64,000 nt of DNA from Bacteriovoracaceae bacterium (GTDB lineage: Bacteria; Bdellovibrionota; Bacteriovoracia; Bacteriovoracales; Bacteriovoracaceae), in assembly GCA_018675575.1 (NCBI GenBank), contig JABGXW010000022.1, positions 1-64,000 of the forward strand, read 5' to 3'. The translations under genes and the position numbers were made by a program. The notes under the pieces are model-generated. The model was not told the origin of the DNA. It was given only the letters and a program-made list of their open reading frames with translations, and did no database searches. The first letter of the stretch is position 1. Each line of letters starts with the position of its first letter. Of this stretch, positions 18,671-27,040 are shown piece after piece.

Positions 18671-20386
18671 ATGCTAAAAATAGTCTTATATTTACTACTT
18701 ATGATCATGGCATTCTTGTCAAGTTCGAACAGTTACTCAGCAAATGGAGATGTTTCCGTAATAATTGATCCACAAATACCGATTGTCGGAGAATCGTTTA
18801 ATGTGATCTTTACGATTGAGTCAAGCTCCTCGTCAGATCCTTATATCTCTTTTGAGCCGGGTGATATTTCAGTTCAGGGTAAGCAAAACCTTGGGGTCTC
18901 AATTTCAACAACATTAATAAATGGGCGATTCTCTACCAAGCGAACGATGCGAGTTGGATACGAGATGATTGTCGAAAGATCAGGGATCTATACAATACGT
19001 GATATAAAAGTTGATATAAATGGTAATATTGTAGAAGTTAAAAATGTTAGATTTAAAGCATTAAAAACACCGCCGAGACCTAAAAATATTTTTGTTCGAG
19101 CAGAGGTATCCAAAGAAAGCGCTTATCTCGGAGAAGCGATAGATGTTAAATATTATTTATATTTTCTCGTCCCCGTTTCTGCTACAGAAATAAAAGCATT
19201 TCCGAAGCTTAAAAGATTCTTAAAAAGATTTCATATGATTAAAGAGAGGATTGAGTCAGTGGAGTTTGAGGGACGTGTTTATAAAAGAATTCTAAAATAT
19301 TCTGCACGAGTTTATCCAACAAAGGTAGGAAAATTAATTATTGATCCCCTCAAACTCGTTGTCCAGTATGGTTCTGAGGCCAGCAACTCGCCTTTCAGTA
19401 ATTTTGGATTACGGTTAAGAAATTATAAGACCAACACTTTTAGCTCAAGGCCTATAAAGATTTCTGTGCTCGCACTTCCTGCTGAAAATGTGCCACCTGA
19501 CTTTACAGGACTTATTGGAAGGCATAGCTTTACTCTCATTTCTAACCGTGAAAGATTTCTTGTAAATGAGCCAATAGAAATTAAATTAGAGGTAAAGGGT
19601 GCAGGTGCCTTAGAGAATCTGGAGTCCCCCGAGATATATTCACACCCAAGTCTTGAAAAATTTGATACTAAATCAGAATTATTAGAGCTAAATAGGAATA
19701 TAAGCAGGAAAGTATTTGAATATACATATCTGGCAAGAAACTCATTCCAAATTAAAGAGACAGTAAAATCTTTTTCTTTTTTTGATCCTGAAGATCAGAA
19801 ATATAAATCTGTTGATATTAAAATCCCTAGTATGTTGATAGGTGGAGCTGTGACTTCAGGAAATAGTAACAAGAAATTATCTGAATATGATACAGAAAAT
19901 AATAACAGAGATGAAAAAGAATCAAAAACAAAAAAAATACCAAAGCTTGAAACGATGGGCTTAGTCGCGCCCATTTTTCAACCCGTTTCTGTATTTCAGT
20001 TTAAAAACATGCTTAAATTTTTTAATATCATTGTTTGCTTATTCATTGGATATCTACTTTGGGTCATCTATTTTAAAAAGAGGATTGTTTCATCAGCATT
20101 ATATAAAACAAGACTTGCCATAAATAACATTAAAAAAAATGGGATAAGTTATTCTAATATCTTTACTGTGGTGGACTATCTTAACTCAAAGAAAAGTGAT
20201 AATTTAACCGATGTAATAGATCAGTCTGAATTATCCTCAACAGCTAAAGAATACTTTGTTACTTTATTAATAAACACTGAAAGGGTTAGTTTTAAGGATA
20301 GCAATGACGTGAGGAGCGGGGACTTATTGTTTGACGATAAACATTTTAAAGAAATATATAAACTTATCGAAAGAGAGTTGTCGTGA
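18671..20386 (+). CDS. batD: BatD, oxygen-tolerance family protein
   Basis: 571-residue exported membrane protein. Signal peptide (about 1-24, ending SYSA), then several beta-sandwich repeats in the periplasm (for example the RAEVSKESAYLGEAIDVKYY region near 136-155). A membrane helix lies near 440-462 and a cytosolic helical tail follows. This is the BatD layout. It abuts batB with no gap and overlaps ribF by four bases. It is the last Bat gene; together the operon would make an inner-membrane complex of VWA proteins with a large periplasmic part. Confidence 0.82.
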   Translation: MLKIVLYLLLMIMAFLSSSNSYSANGDVSVIIDPQIPIVGESFNVIFTIESSSSSDPYISFEPGDISVQGKQNLGVSISTTLINGRFSTKRTMRVGYEMIVERSGIYTIRDIKVDINGNIVEVKNVRFKALKTPPRPKNIFVRAEVSKESAYLGEAIDVKYYLYFLVPVSATEIKAFPKLKRFLKRFHMIKERIESVEFEGRVYKRILKYSARVYPTKVGKLIIDPLKLVVQYGSEASNSPFSNFGLRLRNYKTNTFSSRPIKISVLALPAENVPPDFTGLIGRHSFTLISNRERFLVNEPIEIKLEVKGAGALENLESPEIYSHPSLEKFDTKSELLELNRNISRKVFEYTYLARNSFQIKETVKSFSFFDPEDQKYKSVDIKIPSMLIGGAVTSGNSNKKLSEYDTENNNRDEKESKTKKIPKLETMGLVAPIFQPVSVFQFKNMLKFFNIIVCLFIGYLLWVIYFKKRIVSSALYKTRLAINNIKKNGISYSNIFTVVDYLNSKKSDNLTDVIDQSELSSTAKEYFVTLLINTERVSFKDSNDVRSGDLLFDDKHFKEIYKLIERELS

Positions 20387-21315
20387 AAATTGTGAGCTTA
20401 GAAGAATTAATGAGTGAGAGTTTTACTAGTAAGAAACTTGGAATGACTATTGGAAATTTTGATGGGGTTCATCTTGGTCATCAGCAACTATTGTCACAAA
20501 TTAAGGAAGACTGCAGAGTAAATGACTCAGAACTATTGGTAATTACTTTCATACCGCATCCTATGAAGATCCTTCGCGCAAAGCGAGAATTTTTAATACA
20601 TTCTTATAAAAATAGAAGGCTATTACTTGAAAATAATGGAGTGGATTATTTGTTAGAACTCGATTTCACTCGAGACTTTTCTAATATTGGTCCTAAAGAA
20701 TTCTTAGACGACTATGTATTTAATATAAAACGATTGGAATCAATTTACCTTGGATATGACTTTTCTTTTGGGGCCAATAAAAAAGGGGATAGAGAATTAG
20801 TAATTGAAGAGTGTAAGAAAAAAAGTGTAAGAATTGAAATACAAGCAGAATTTAAAGAGAGCAATGAGTTGGTCTCATCTTCGGTTATTAGACAAAAAAT
20901 TGAAAATGGAAATGTCCATAGGGCGAGTGAATTTTTGGGCCGACCATTTACGATTAGTGGTACAGTTGTGAAGGGTGCTGGCAGGGGAAGGCAGATTGGT
21001 TTCCCTACTGCTAATATCACTTTTTTTGAAGATAAAAAAATTCCAAAACGGGGTGTATATATAACACAAACGAAATTTAAAGATTTACACTATTATTCAG
21101 TTACAAATATTGGTCATAATCCTACATTTACTGATTCTTGCACTATCAATGTTGAAACTTTCTTGCTTGACTTTGATAATGATATTTATGGCGAGACGAT
21201 TGAAATTGGTTTTATAAAACATTTAAGAGATGAGAAAAAGTTTTTATCTGTAAATGAATTAGTGAAGCAAATCGGTGAAGATGTCCTCTTGGCAAGAGAT
21301 CATTTTAAGAAATGA
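20383..21315 (+). CDS. ribF: bifunctional riboflavin kinase/FAD synthetase RibF
   Basis: 310-residue cytosolic enzyme converting riboflavin to FMN and FMN to FAD. The N-terminal adenylyltransferase domain shows IGNFDGVHLGHQQLL (22-36), and later FIPHP. The C-terminal kinase domain shows GRGRQIGFPTANI followed by the metal/flavin segments (GVYI, NIGHNPTF, VETFLLDF). It starts with GTG at 20383 inside the batD stop, so it is translated as part of the bat operon. I see no reason in the sequence for this linkage, and no FMN riboswitch precedes it. Four-base overlap with the next gene. Confidence 0.93.
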   Translation: MKIVSLEELMSESFTSKKLGMTIGNFDGVHLGHQQLLSQIKEDCRVNDSELLVITFIPHPMKILRAKREFLIHSYKNRRLLLENNGVDYLLELDFTRDFSNIGPKEFLDDYVFNIKRLESIYLGYDFSFGANKKGDRELVIEECKKKSVRIEIQAEFKESNELVSSSVIRQKIENGNVHRASEFLGRPFTISGTVVKGAGRGRQIGFPTANITFFEDKKIPKRGVYITQTKFKDLHYYSVTNIGHNPTFTDSCTINVETFLLDFDNDIYGETIEIGFIKHLRDEKKFLSVNELVKQIGEDVLLARDHFKK

Positions 21316-22001
21316 TATCCTTATCACTGCTCGGTAAAGATATATCACATTCAAAAAGTCATGAATTATATGAGAAGATTTTAAAACAAAGAATTTCTTA
21401 TACAAAATATGACGTAGAAGAGGTTGAAAATATACCAACTTTAGATGAGATATTTCTTCATTCCGACGGACTAAGTATCACCTCTCCATATAAAAAACAT
21501 TTCCTCGGTGAAGTAATTATTCAAGCCGAGATTAAAAAATTAAATGCTATTAATTGTATTCGTAAAAAAAAGAATTCTTATGAAGGAACAAATACCGATT
21601 ATCTTGCTTTGAAAGATATCTTTGTAAATTATCAAAATACGTACTCAAAGATAAAATGTGAAGTTTTAGGAGATGGATCAATGTCTCAAGTGACACAAGT
21701 TCTTCTTTTAGAACTTAAGATACCTTTTACAGTTACAAGCCGAAAAATAATCGATAATTTAAATACCCGAAAGCTTTCATATATAGATAAATCTACTCAA
21801 TACATCGTTGTAAATTCTTGCTCAAGAGCATTTGAATTTAGTGGAGAATACGACACAGGCATTATTTTCTTAGATTACAATTATGACTTTGTTTCTCATA
21901 AACAACATTTTAAATCACTCGGTGAACGATACGTCGATGGTATAGGGCTCTTGAAAAGTCAGGCGGAATACGCATTAGACTATTGGGGAATAAGTAAGTA
22001 G
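21312..22001 (+). CDS. aroE: divergent shikimate dehydrogenase AroE
   Basis: Predicted NADPH-dependent reduction of 3-dehydroshikimate to shikimate in aromatic amino-acid synthesis. At 229 residues it is about 40 shorter than usual. The substrate half is conserved: GKDISHSKS (8-16), catalytic Lys61 in SITSPYK, Asn81, and Asp96 in GTNTD. The usual glycine-rich GAGGA nucleotide loop is replaced by LGDGSMSQ (119-126), and the C-terminal lobe is trimmed. The terminal DGIGLLKSQAEYALDYW still fits the family. It could be a divergent but active enzyme, or a paralogue with altered cofactor use. aroQ, another enzyme of the pathway, is at 36436. Confidence 0.75.
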   Translation: MISLSLLGKDISHSKSHELYEKILKQRISYTKYDVEEVENIPTLDEIFLHSDGLSITSPYKKHFLGEVIIQAEIKKLNAINCIRKKKNSYEGTNTDYLALKDIFVNYQNTYSKIKCEVLGDGSMSQVTQVLLLELKIPFTVTSRKIIDNLNTRKLSYIDKSTQYIVVNSCSRAFEFSGEYDTGIIFLDYNYDFVSHKQHFKSLGERYVDGIGLLKSQAEYALDYWGISK

Positions 22002-22037
22002 ATCAGTTATTTGTTAAACTTATAAGTCATTAATATC

Positions 22038-22065
22038 TAAATAAAGTTTCATATAAATCCGATAA
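22038..22065 (+). promoter_or_regulatory. FliA-like promoter motif upstream of pilB
   Basis: TAAA (22038-22041), 16 bases, then TCCGATAA (22058-22065), resembling the flagellar sigma-28 consensus TAAA-N15-GCCGATAA with one extra spacer base. It ends 35 bases before the pilB ATG. A sigma70 alternative, TTGTTA and TATCTA with a 17-base spacer, lies about 25 bases further upstream. The same N16 arrangement occurs at 49110. Confidence 0.35.
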
Positions 22066-22100
22066 CATAGAGTACTTAACATTTTAGATAAAGAGTGAAG

Positions 22101-23771
22101 ATGTTTAGAAAAGAATTTGCAGATGTTATTGGTAAGACGGGTATGGTTCCACTTAAGGATCTGCGACCATTAATGCAAAATAAAAAACAAAATGAAATAT
22201 CCGAGTTTGATCTTCTCACATTTTCTTTTTTTGATGATGTTAAGTTTGCGAAACAGATTGCTGATAACTTTGATTTAACATTTATTGATCTAGCAAAGGC
22301 AAAAATACAAGAGCGTATTTTAAAGTTAATGAGAAAATCGGCTATTATTAGACATCGTTCTCTTCCTATACAGAAAACGAGCAAGGCCGTTAGCATTGCT
22401 ATTTATGATCCTTCCATCATTAATCAACGACAGGAAATACAAACCTTGCTTCAGCATCCCGTTGAATTTATTTTAACCAATATTTCTTCTTGGAAAAAAA
22501 TTTATGAACGGGTGGAAGAGTCTATCGATGAATTGCTCTCCACGATTAAGGAAATTAAAGGTGGCGAAGAGGAAAAGGAAGAAATTGCAGAAGCAGATAT
22601 TGGTGAAGATGTCATTGATTATGTAAATAAAGTATTGGCAGAGTCATTTATTAAAAAAGTATCAGATATTCATGTTGAGCCTTACGAGAAACGCTTTCGT
22701 ATTAGATTTAGAATAGATGGAACACTTGTTGTGGCCCACGAGCCACCTCGGTCATTATTATTGCCAATTGTTTCGAGATTTAAAATTTTGGCACAAATGG
22801 ATATTTCTGAAAAACGTAAGCCACAAGATGGCCGTATTAAATTATTAATTGGAGGTAAACCAATCGACTATCGTGTTTCTTCCCTTCCTACTTTATACGG
22901 TGAAAAAATAGTTATGCGGCTTTTAGATTCTTCTAATTTGCAATTAGATATGACAAAGCTTGGATTCGAAAAGAAACAATTAACAGTGTTTCTGGAGGGC
23001 ATTAGACAGCCTTATGGAATGTGTCTGGTTACAGGCCCTACTGGGTCTGGTAAAACAACAACTCTTTATTCGGCGGTGGCAGACTTAAATAAAATAGGAA
23101 CTAATCTTTGTACAGCAGAAGATCCCGTCGAATTCAACTTGGAGGGCATTAACCAAGTAAATGTGAGAAAAGAAGTTGGACTTACCTTTGCTTCTGCTCT
23201 TAAAGCATTCTTGAGACAGGACCCTGACATTATTATGGTGGGAGAGATCAGAGACATCGAGGTTGCAGAAATAGCTGTAGAGGCTGCTTTAACCGGTCAT
23301 ATGGTTTTATCAACATTGCATACAAATGATGCGCCCTCCACAGTTACAAGATTATTGAATATGGGCATTGAACCATTTTTAATCACAGGCGCTTGCAATG
23401 TTGTTGTCGCACAAAGGCTTTGTAGAAAAATTTGTACAGAATGCAAAGAGCCAGATGATGTGACTGCAGAAGAGTTGGTTGCGTGCGGAATCGCACCATC
23501 ATCGGCCCTAAAAATCAGACCTATGAAAGGTGCTGGCTGTGACTTTTGCGGTGGTGGTGGATATAAAGGCCGCGTCGCTATTTATGAAGTTTTAAGTATG
23601 ACTCCAGGTGTGAAGGAGCTTGTTTTGCGAAATTCTTCATCTGATGAAATAAAAAAACAATGCATTAAAGATGGGATGAAAACTTTAAGAATGTCTGCGC
23701 TTACTAAGGTAGCATTAGGTGAAACGACATTAGAAGAAGCTGTTAGAAACTCAAGTGCAGATAAATTTTAA
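22101..23771 (+). CDS. pilB: type IV pilus extension ATPase PilB
   Basis: Hexameric cytosolic ATPase of the GspE/PilB family that powers pilus extension; about 556 residues. An N-terminal MshEN-like domain is followed by the ATPase core: Walker A GPTGSGKTT, Asp box and Walker B (DIIMVGEIRD), and His box (TGHMVLSTLHTND). The zinc-binding tetracysteine module (CRKICTEC ... CDFCGGGGYKGR) separates PilB from retraction ATPases. A GTG at 22095 is in frame, but ATG 22101 lies 6-7 bases after AAAGAG and is preferred. First gene of pilB-pilT-pilC. Confidence 0.95.
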   Translation: MFRKEFADVIGKTGMVPLKDLRPLMQNKKQNEISEFDLLTFSFFDDVKFAKQIADNFDLTFIDLAKAKIQERILKLMRKSAIIRHRSLPIQKTSKAVSIAIYDPSIINQRQEIQTLLQHPVEFILTNISSWKKIYERVEESIDELLSTIKEIKGGEEEKEEIAEADIGEDVIDYVNKVLAESFIKKVSDIHVEPYEKRFRIRFRIDGTLVVAHEPPRSLLLPIVSRFKILAQMDISEKRKPQDGRIKLLIGGKPIDYRVSSLPTLYGEKIVMRLLDSSNLQLDMTKLGFEKKQLTVFLEGIRQPYGMCLVTGPTGSGKTTTLYSAVADLNKIGTNLCTAEDPVEFNLEGINQVNVRKEVGLTFASALKAFLRQDPDIIMVGEIRDIEVAEIAVEAALTGHMVLSTLHTNDAPSTVTRLLNMGIEPFLITGACNVVVAQRLCRKICTECKEPDDVTAEELVACGIAPSSALKIRPMKGAGCDFCGGGGYKGRVAIYEVLSMTPGVKELVLRNSSSDEIKKQCIKDGMKTLRMSALTKVALGETTLEEAVRNSSADKF

Positions 23772-23782
23772 AGGATATTGTC

Positions 23783-24955
23783 ATGGGTAGTGAGAAAACG
23801 CAAACAAGCACAGCGACTAAAACGGGAACCAAAGGTGATCGTTCAGTCTCGAAAACTCGACAAGCGGAAGTTGCTGGAAATGTAAAAATCCAACAACTTT
23901 TTAAGTTGATGGTTGAGTCGGGGGCATCGGATCTACATTTAACGTCTGGCACTCCGCCGGGAATCAGAGTGAATGGTTCGATAGTGAGAGTGAAGATTCC
24001 AGCCTTAACAGCGAATGATTCTAAAAGACTTATTTATCAAATTCTTAGTGAAGAACAAAAAAATGAATTTGAAAAAGCCTTAGAGCTAGACTTATCTTTT
24101 GGTATTAAAGGACTGGCTCGATTTAGAGCAAACGTGTTCTTTTCAAAAGGTGGAGTTGCGGCAGTATTTAGACTAATTCCTAGTATTATACCAGACTTTA
24201 AGACTCTAAATTTACCAAGAATACTTTTAGAAATGACACAAACTTCAAACGGAATGGTTTTAGTGACGGGACCTACGGGTTCTGGAAAATCTACAACATT
24301 AGCAGCATTATTAGATTCATTAAATGAGGATGAAGCGGGACATATTATTACCCTGGAAGACCCCGTGGAATTTGTTCATCCTCATAAATCATGTATTGTG
24401 AATCAACGTGAAGTTGGTTCAGATACTTTAAGTTTTACAAATGCTATTAAGTCATTATTACGACAGGACCCAGACATTGTTCTTATTGGGGAAATGAGAG
24501 ATGCGGAAACAATTGAAGCTGCTCTCACAATTGCAGAGACAGGACATTTAGTTTTTGGAACACTTCATACAAACTCTTGTGTTCAAACTATAAACAGAGT
24601 TATCAACGTCTTTCCTTCTGATCAACAAGATCAAATAAGAACATTATTATCTTTCGTACTTCAGGGAGTTGTTTCTCAGCAACTTTTAGCAAAATCTTTT
24701 GAGCCTGGTCGAGTTGCATCTATGGAAATAATGATACCGACTCCGGCCATTAGAAACTTAATACGTGAAGATAAAATTCATCAGATCTACTCTCAAATGC
24801 AGATTGGACAAGAAAAAACGGGTATGATTACTATGAATCAATCACTTCTAAAGCTTGTTGAACGGGGTGTTATTGATGCAGATACAGCTATGACCTATAC
24901 TACAGTACCAGAAGAATTAGCTCAAAAACTCGGGATTAAATCAAGGGGATTGTAA
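23783..24955 (+). CDS. pilT: type IV pilus retraction ATPase PilT
   Basis: 390-residue ATPase that disassembles the pilus during twitching. Typical PilT features: GASDLHLTSG near 45-54, Walker A GPTGSGKST, Walker B DIVLIGEMRD, and the hallmark AETGHLVFGTLHTNS. There is no zinc-finger module, as expected. The first 35 residues are a Thr/Lys/Ser-rich extension absent from most PilT proteins. AAAGGA precedes the ATG. It follows pilB by 11 bases and precedes pilC by 3, so the three are one operon. Confidence 0.95.
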   Translation: MGSEKTQTSTATKTGTKGDRSVSKTRQAEVAGNVKIQQLFKLMVESGASDLHLTSGTPPGIRVNGSIVRVKIPALTANDSKRLIYQILSEEQKNEFEKALELDLSFGIKGLARFRANVFFSKGGVAAVFRLIPSIIPDFKTLNLPRILLEMTQTSNGMVLVTGPTGSGKSTTLAALLDSLNEDEAGHIITLEDPVEFVHPHKSCIVNQREVGSDTLSFTNAIKSLLRQDPDIVLIGEMRDAETIEAALTIAETGHLVFGTLHTNSCVQTINRVINVFPSDQQDQIRTLLSFVLQGVVSQQLLAKSFEPGRVASMEIMIPTPAIRNLIREDKIHQIYSQMQIGQEKTGMITMNQSLLKLVERGVIDADTAMTYTTVPEELAQKLGIKSRGL

Positions 24956-24958
24956 AAA

Positions 24959-26170
24959 GTGGGAACTTGGAAATGGGAAGGGCTTGATATTAAGGGTAAA
25001 AAGGCCCGTGGAAATATTCTTGCGCAAGATATAAAAGAAGCTCGAAAGATTTTACGTGGTCAGGGTATTAGACCTAGGCGTATCACTCCTCCGTCTGTTT
25101 TGGAATTTGATATCTCGGAATGGATGGTTGAAAATGGTTATGCATCTGGATTTGGAACTAAGGAGCTATGTCAATTTACAAAACAATTATCTACCATGAT
25201 AAATGCAGGGGTTCCTATTGTTCAGTCTTTAGAAATCCTTTCAAAAACTGAAAAACACCCCGTTTTAAAAAGAACTATTAAAAACATATCAACAGAAGTT
25301 TCTGAGGGCAGCACTATTGCGGATGCCATGAAAAAACAAAAAGGATTTGATAAGCTTTATTGTAACTTGGTTAAAGCTGGTGAAGCCGGCGGTATCTTGG
25401 ATGGAATCTTAATAAAGCTTGCTGAACATATGGATAAGCAGCAAAAAACAAAAGCTCAAATTAAATCAGCTATGACTTACCCTGCAATTGTTGTTGTTGT
25501 AGGAATTGCAGTTGTGTGGGGCCTGATGGTTTTTATTGTTCCGCAGTTTATGGGCATGCTTTCGCAGTCAGGACAAGAAATTCCAGCTATTACTCAGTTT
25601 GTTGTTGATGTATCAAACATGTTTCAAAAATACACAATGACAGCATTACCAATCATAATCTTGTTTCTGTTTTTAATGAAAAAATACATCGCTACACCTT
25701 TAGGAAAAAGACAATTTGATATCGTCATGATGAATCTGCCGATATTTGGAGGAGTTGTAGTGAAGGGTAATCTCAGTAGTTTTTCAAGAACTTTGGCCAC
25801 TATGCTTAGTGCAGGAGTGTCATTAATCGACTCATTAAGTATTTGCGGCGATACCATTGATAACGTGGTTATCTGTGACGATATAAGCATGATTAGAGAT
25901 AAAATTATAGAAGGAAAAACTATGTACGAGCCTTTATCACGAATTAAATATTTTCCTGATATGGTTGCCTCAATGGTTAAAGTTGGAGAGCAGACAGGAT
26001 CTATGGATACCATGTTTTTAAAAGTAAGTGATGTTTTCGAGGAAGAAGTTAATAGTTTAGTTGACAATATGACAAAAATGATTGAGCCAATTATTATCGT
26101 GGTTTTGGGTGGCATGGTTGCAACAATTCTCGTCGCTATGTACTTGCCAATCTTCATGAGTGCTGGATAA
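24959..26170 (+). CDS. pilC: type IV pilus platform protein PilC
   Basis: Inner-membrane platform protein of the GspF/PilC family, 403 residues, on which PilB and PilT act. It has two repeats of the GspF domain (about 65-190 and 270-395), each with cytosolic helices ending in a membrane segment (IVVVVGIAVVWGLMVFIVP; IIIVVLGGMVATILVAMYLP). The family motif region FTKQLSTMINAGVPIVQSLE is present. It starts with GTG three bases after the pilT stop. AGGGGA at 24944-24949 supports this start. 227 bases separate it from the pilin region. Confidence 0.95.
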   Translation: MGTWKWEGLDIKGKKARGNILAQDIKEARKILRGQGIRPRRITPPSVLEFDISEWMVENGYASGFGTKELCQFTKQLSTMINAGVPIVQSLEILSKTEKHPVLKRTIKNISTEVSEGSTIADAMKKQKGFDKLYCNLVKAGEAGGILDGILIKLAEHMDKQQKTKAQIKSAMTYPAIVVVVGIAVVWGLMVFIVPQFMGMLSQSGQEIPAITQFVVDVSNMFQKYTMTALPIIILFLFLMKKYIATPLGKRQFDIVMMNLPIFGGVVVKGNLSSFSRTLATMLSAGVSLIDSLSICGDTIDNVVICDDISMIRDKIIEGKTMYEPLSRIKYFPDMVASMVKVGEQTGSMDTMFLKVSDVFEEEVNSLVDNMTKMIEPIIIVVLGGMVATILVAMYLPIFMSAG

Positions 26171-26189
26171 ATTGGAAGTTTTTATTAAA

Positions 26190-26303
26190 ATGCACTCAAT
26201 TTATTGGCAAGGCCCGCGAAAATCAAGAAGTCATAAGTGGCTTGAATTACAATGGGGCACTACAGAAATGGTCAGGTTTACCGAAATAAAACCTAAACCA
26301 TAG
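26190..26303 (+). CDS. possible small ORF, 37 residues
   Basis: Small reading frame between pilC and pilA (ATG 26190, stop 26301-26303), rich in Trp, Lys and Arg. An in-frame TTG at 26172 would extend it to 43 residues. GGAAG lies 11 bases before the ATG. No recognised family. It may be spurious or part of a leader region; listed because it fills most of the non-coding gap. Confidence 0.2.
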   Translation: MHSIYWQGPRKSRSHKWLELQWGTTEMVRFTEIKPKP

Positions 26304-26319
26304 AAAGGTGTTAAAATTA

Positions 26320-26373
26320 ATGTATCTTTTAATAATATTATTTGGAGTCTTAATCTTCGAATTTTGGCGTTAA
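26320..26373 (+). CDS. possible 17-residue hydrophobic peptide
   Basis: ATG 26320 preceded by GAAAGGTG nine bases upstream, encoding MYLLIILFGVLIFEFWR: one possible membrane-spanning peptide ending in a charged/aromatic tail. It sits 54 bases before the pilA start. It could be a leader peptide or chance in AT-rich DNA. Confidence 0.2.
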   Translation: MYLLIILFGVLIFEFWR

Positions 26374-26427
26374 AAGATTACCTAACTAAAGATCCTCTTG
26401 ATGGGTCAAAAAAAGGAGAATGTTAAG

Positions 26428-26982
26428 ATGAAAAATTTTATGAAAGGAAATTCTGAAAAAGGCTTCACGCTGGTGGAACTAATGGTGGTGGTTGCCATTA
26501 TTGGTATTCTGTCAGCAGTGGCCATTCCAAATTTTAAAAAGTATCAGGCAAAATCAAAGTCATCAGAAGCAAAGCTTCAACTTGCTGCACTTTATTCAGC
26601 AGAGTCTGCGTTGCAATCAGACTTCGATGCATTTGCACCTTGCTTACTTAATGCAGGTTTTTCAATTCCTGGTGGTATCCCCTATTATACTATTGGTTTT
26701 AAAGCTGCATCCACACAAACAAATACCATGATTCAAACTAATGGTGGGACTTGCGCCGCTTTTGCTGAAAATCAATCTTATTTTCTGGCCGTAAAGTCAG
26801 TTGCTAACCAAACTTCTGTCCTAGAAGATTTGGATCCAGGTGAAGTAGTTGCGAATGACGGTGCAACATTTATTGCCGGTGCTGTTGGTGCTATCTCCCC
26901 AGACATTACAGGTGCAGAAAACTTTGACCACTGGTCAATAAATGAGAATAAAGATTTAATACATACAGTAACTGGATATTAA
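26428..26982 (+). CDS. pilA: type IV major pilin PilA
   Basis: Pilin subunit with a class III signal. A 12-residue leader ends in Gly, cleaved before Phe+1 by prepilin peptidase. [20 protein letters not shown] forms the N-terminal helix, with Glu at +5. The protein has 184 residues, mature about 172. Two cysteines in the globular part (APCLL and GGTCAA) could form a disulfide. ATG 26398 is in frame upstream, but ATG 26428 lies nine bases after AAGGAG and gives a normal leader, so it is chosen. A strong terminator follows. pilSR genes, usual pilin regulators, are not adjacent. Confidence 0.93.
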   Translation: MKNFMKGNSEKGFTLVELMVVVAIIGILSAVAIPNFKKYQAKSKSSEAKLQLAALYSAESALQSDFDAFAPCLLNAGFSIPGGIPYYTIGFKAASTQTNTMIQTNGGTCAAFAENQSYFLAVKSVANQTSVLEDLDPGEVVANDGATFIAGAVGAISPDITGAENFDHWSINENKDLIHTVTGY

Positions 26983-27011
26983 TTAATTTTAAACCTTAAA
27001 AGATTTTAATG

Positions 27012-27040
27012 AAGGGCCCCATTTTTTGGGGCCCTTTTTA
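27012..27040 (+). terminator. bidirectional intrinsic terminator after pilA
   Basis: A perfect 10-base stem (27012-27021 with 27027-27036) around a five-T loop, followed by a T run. The mirror A-rich side makes it usable from both strands. It lies between the convergent pilA and TPR genes and slightly overlaps the 3' end of the latter. Confidence 0.9.

Noticed and set aside
20300-20450. FMN riboswitch before ribF
   Set aside because: No leader exists; ribF starts inside batD and no RFN-like conserved stems are seen.
25624-26157. 177-codon minus-strand frame inside pilC
   Set aside because: Antisense of PilC membrane segments, which creates a hydrophobic-looking but meaningless product.
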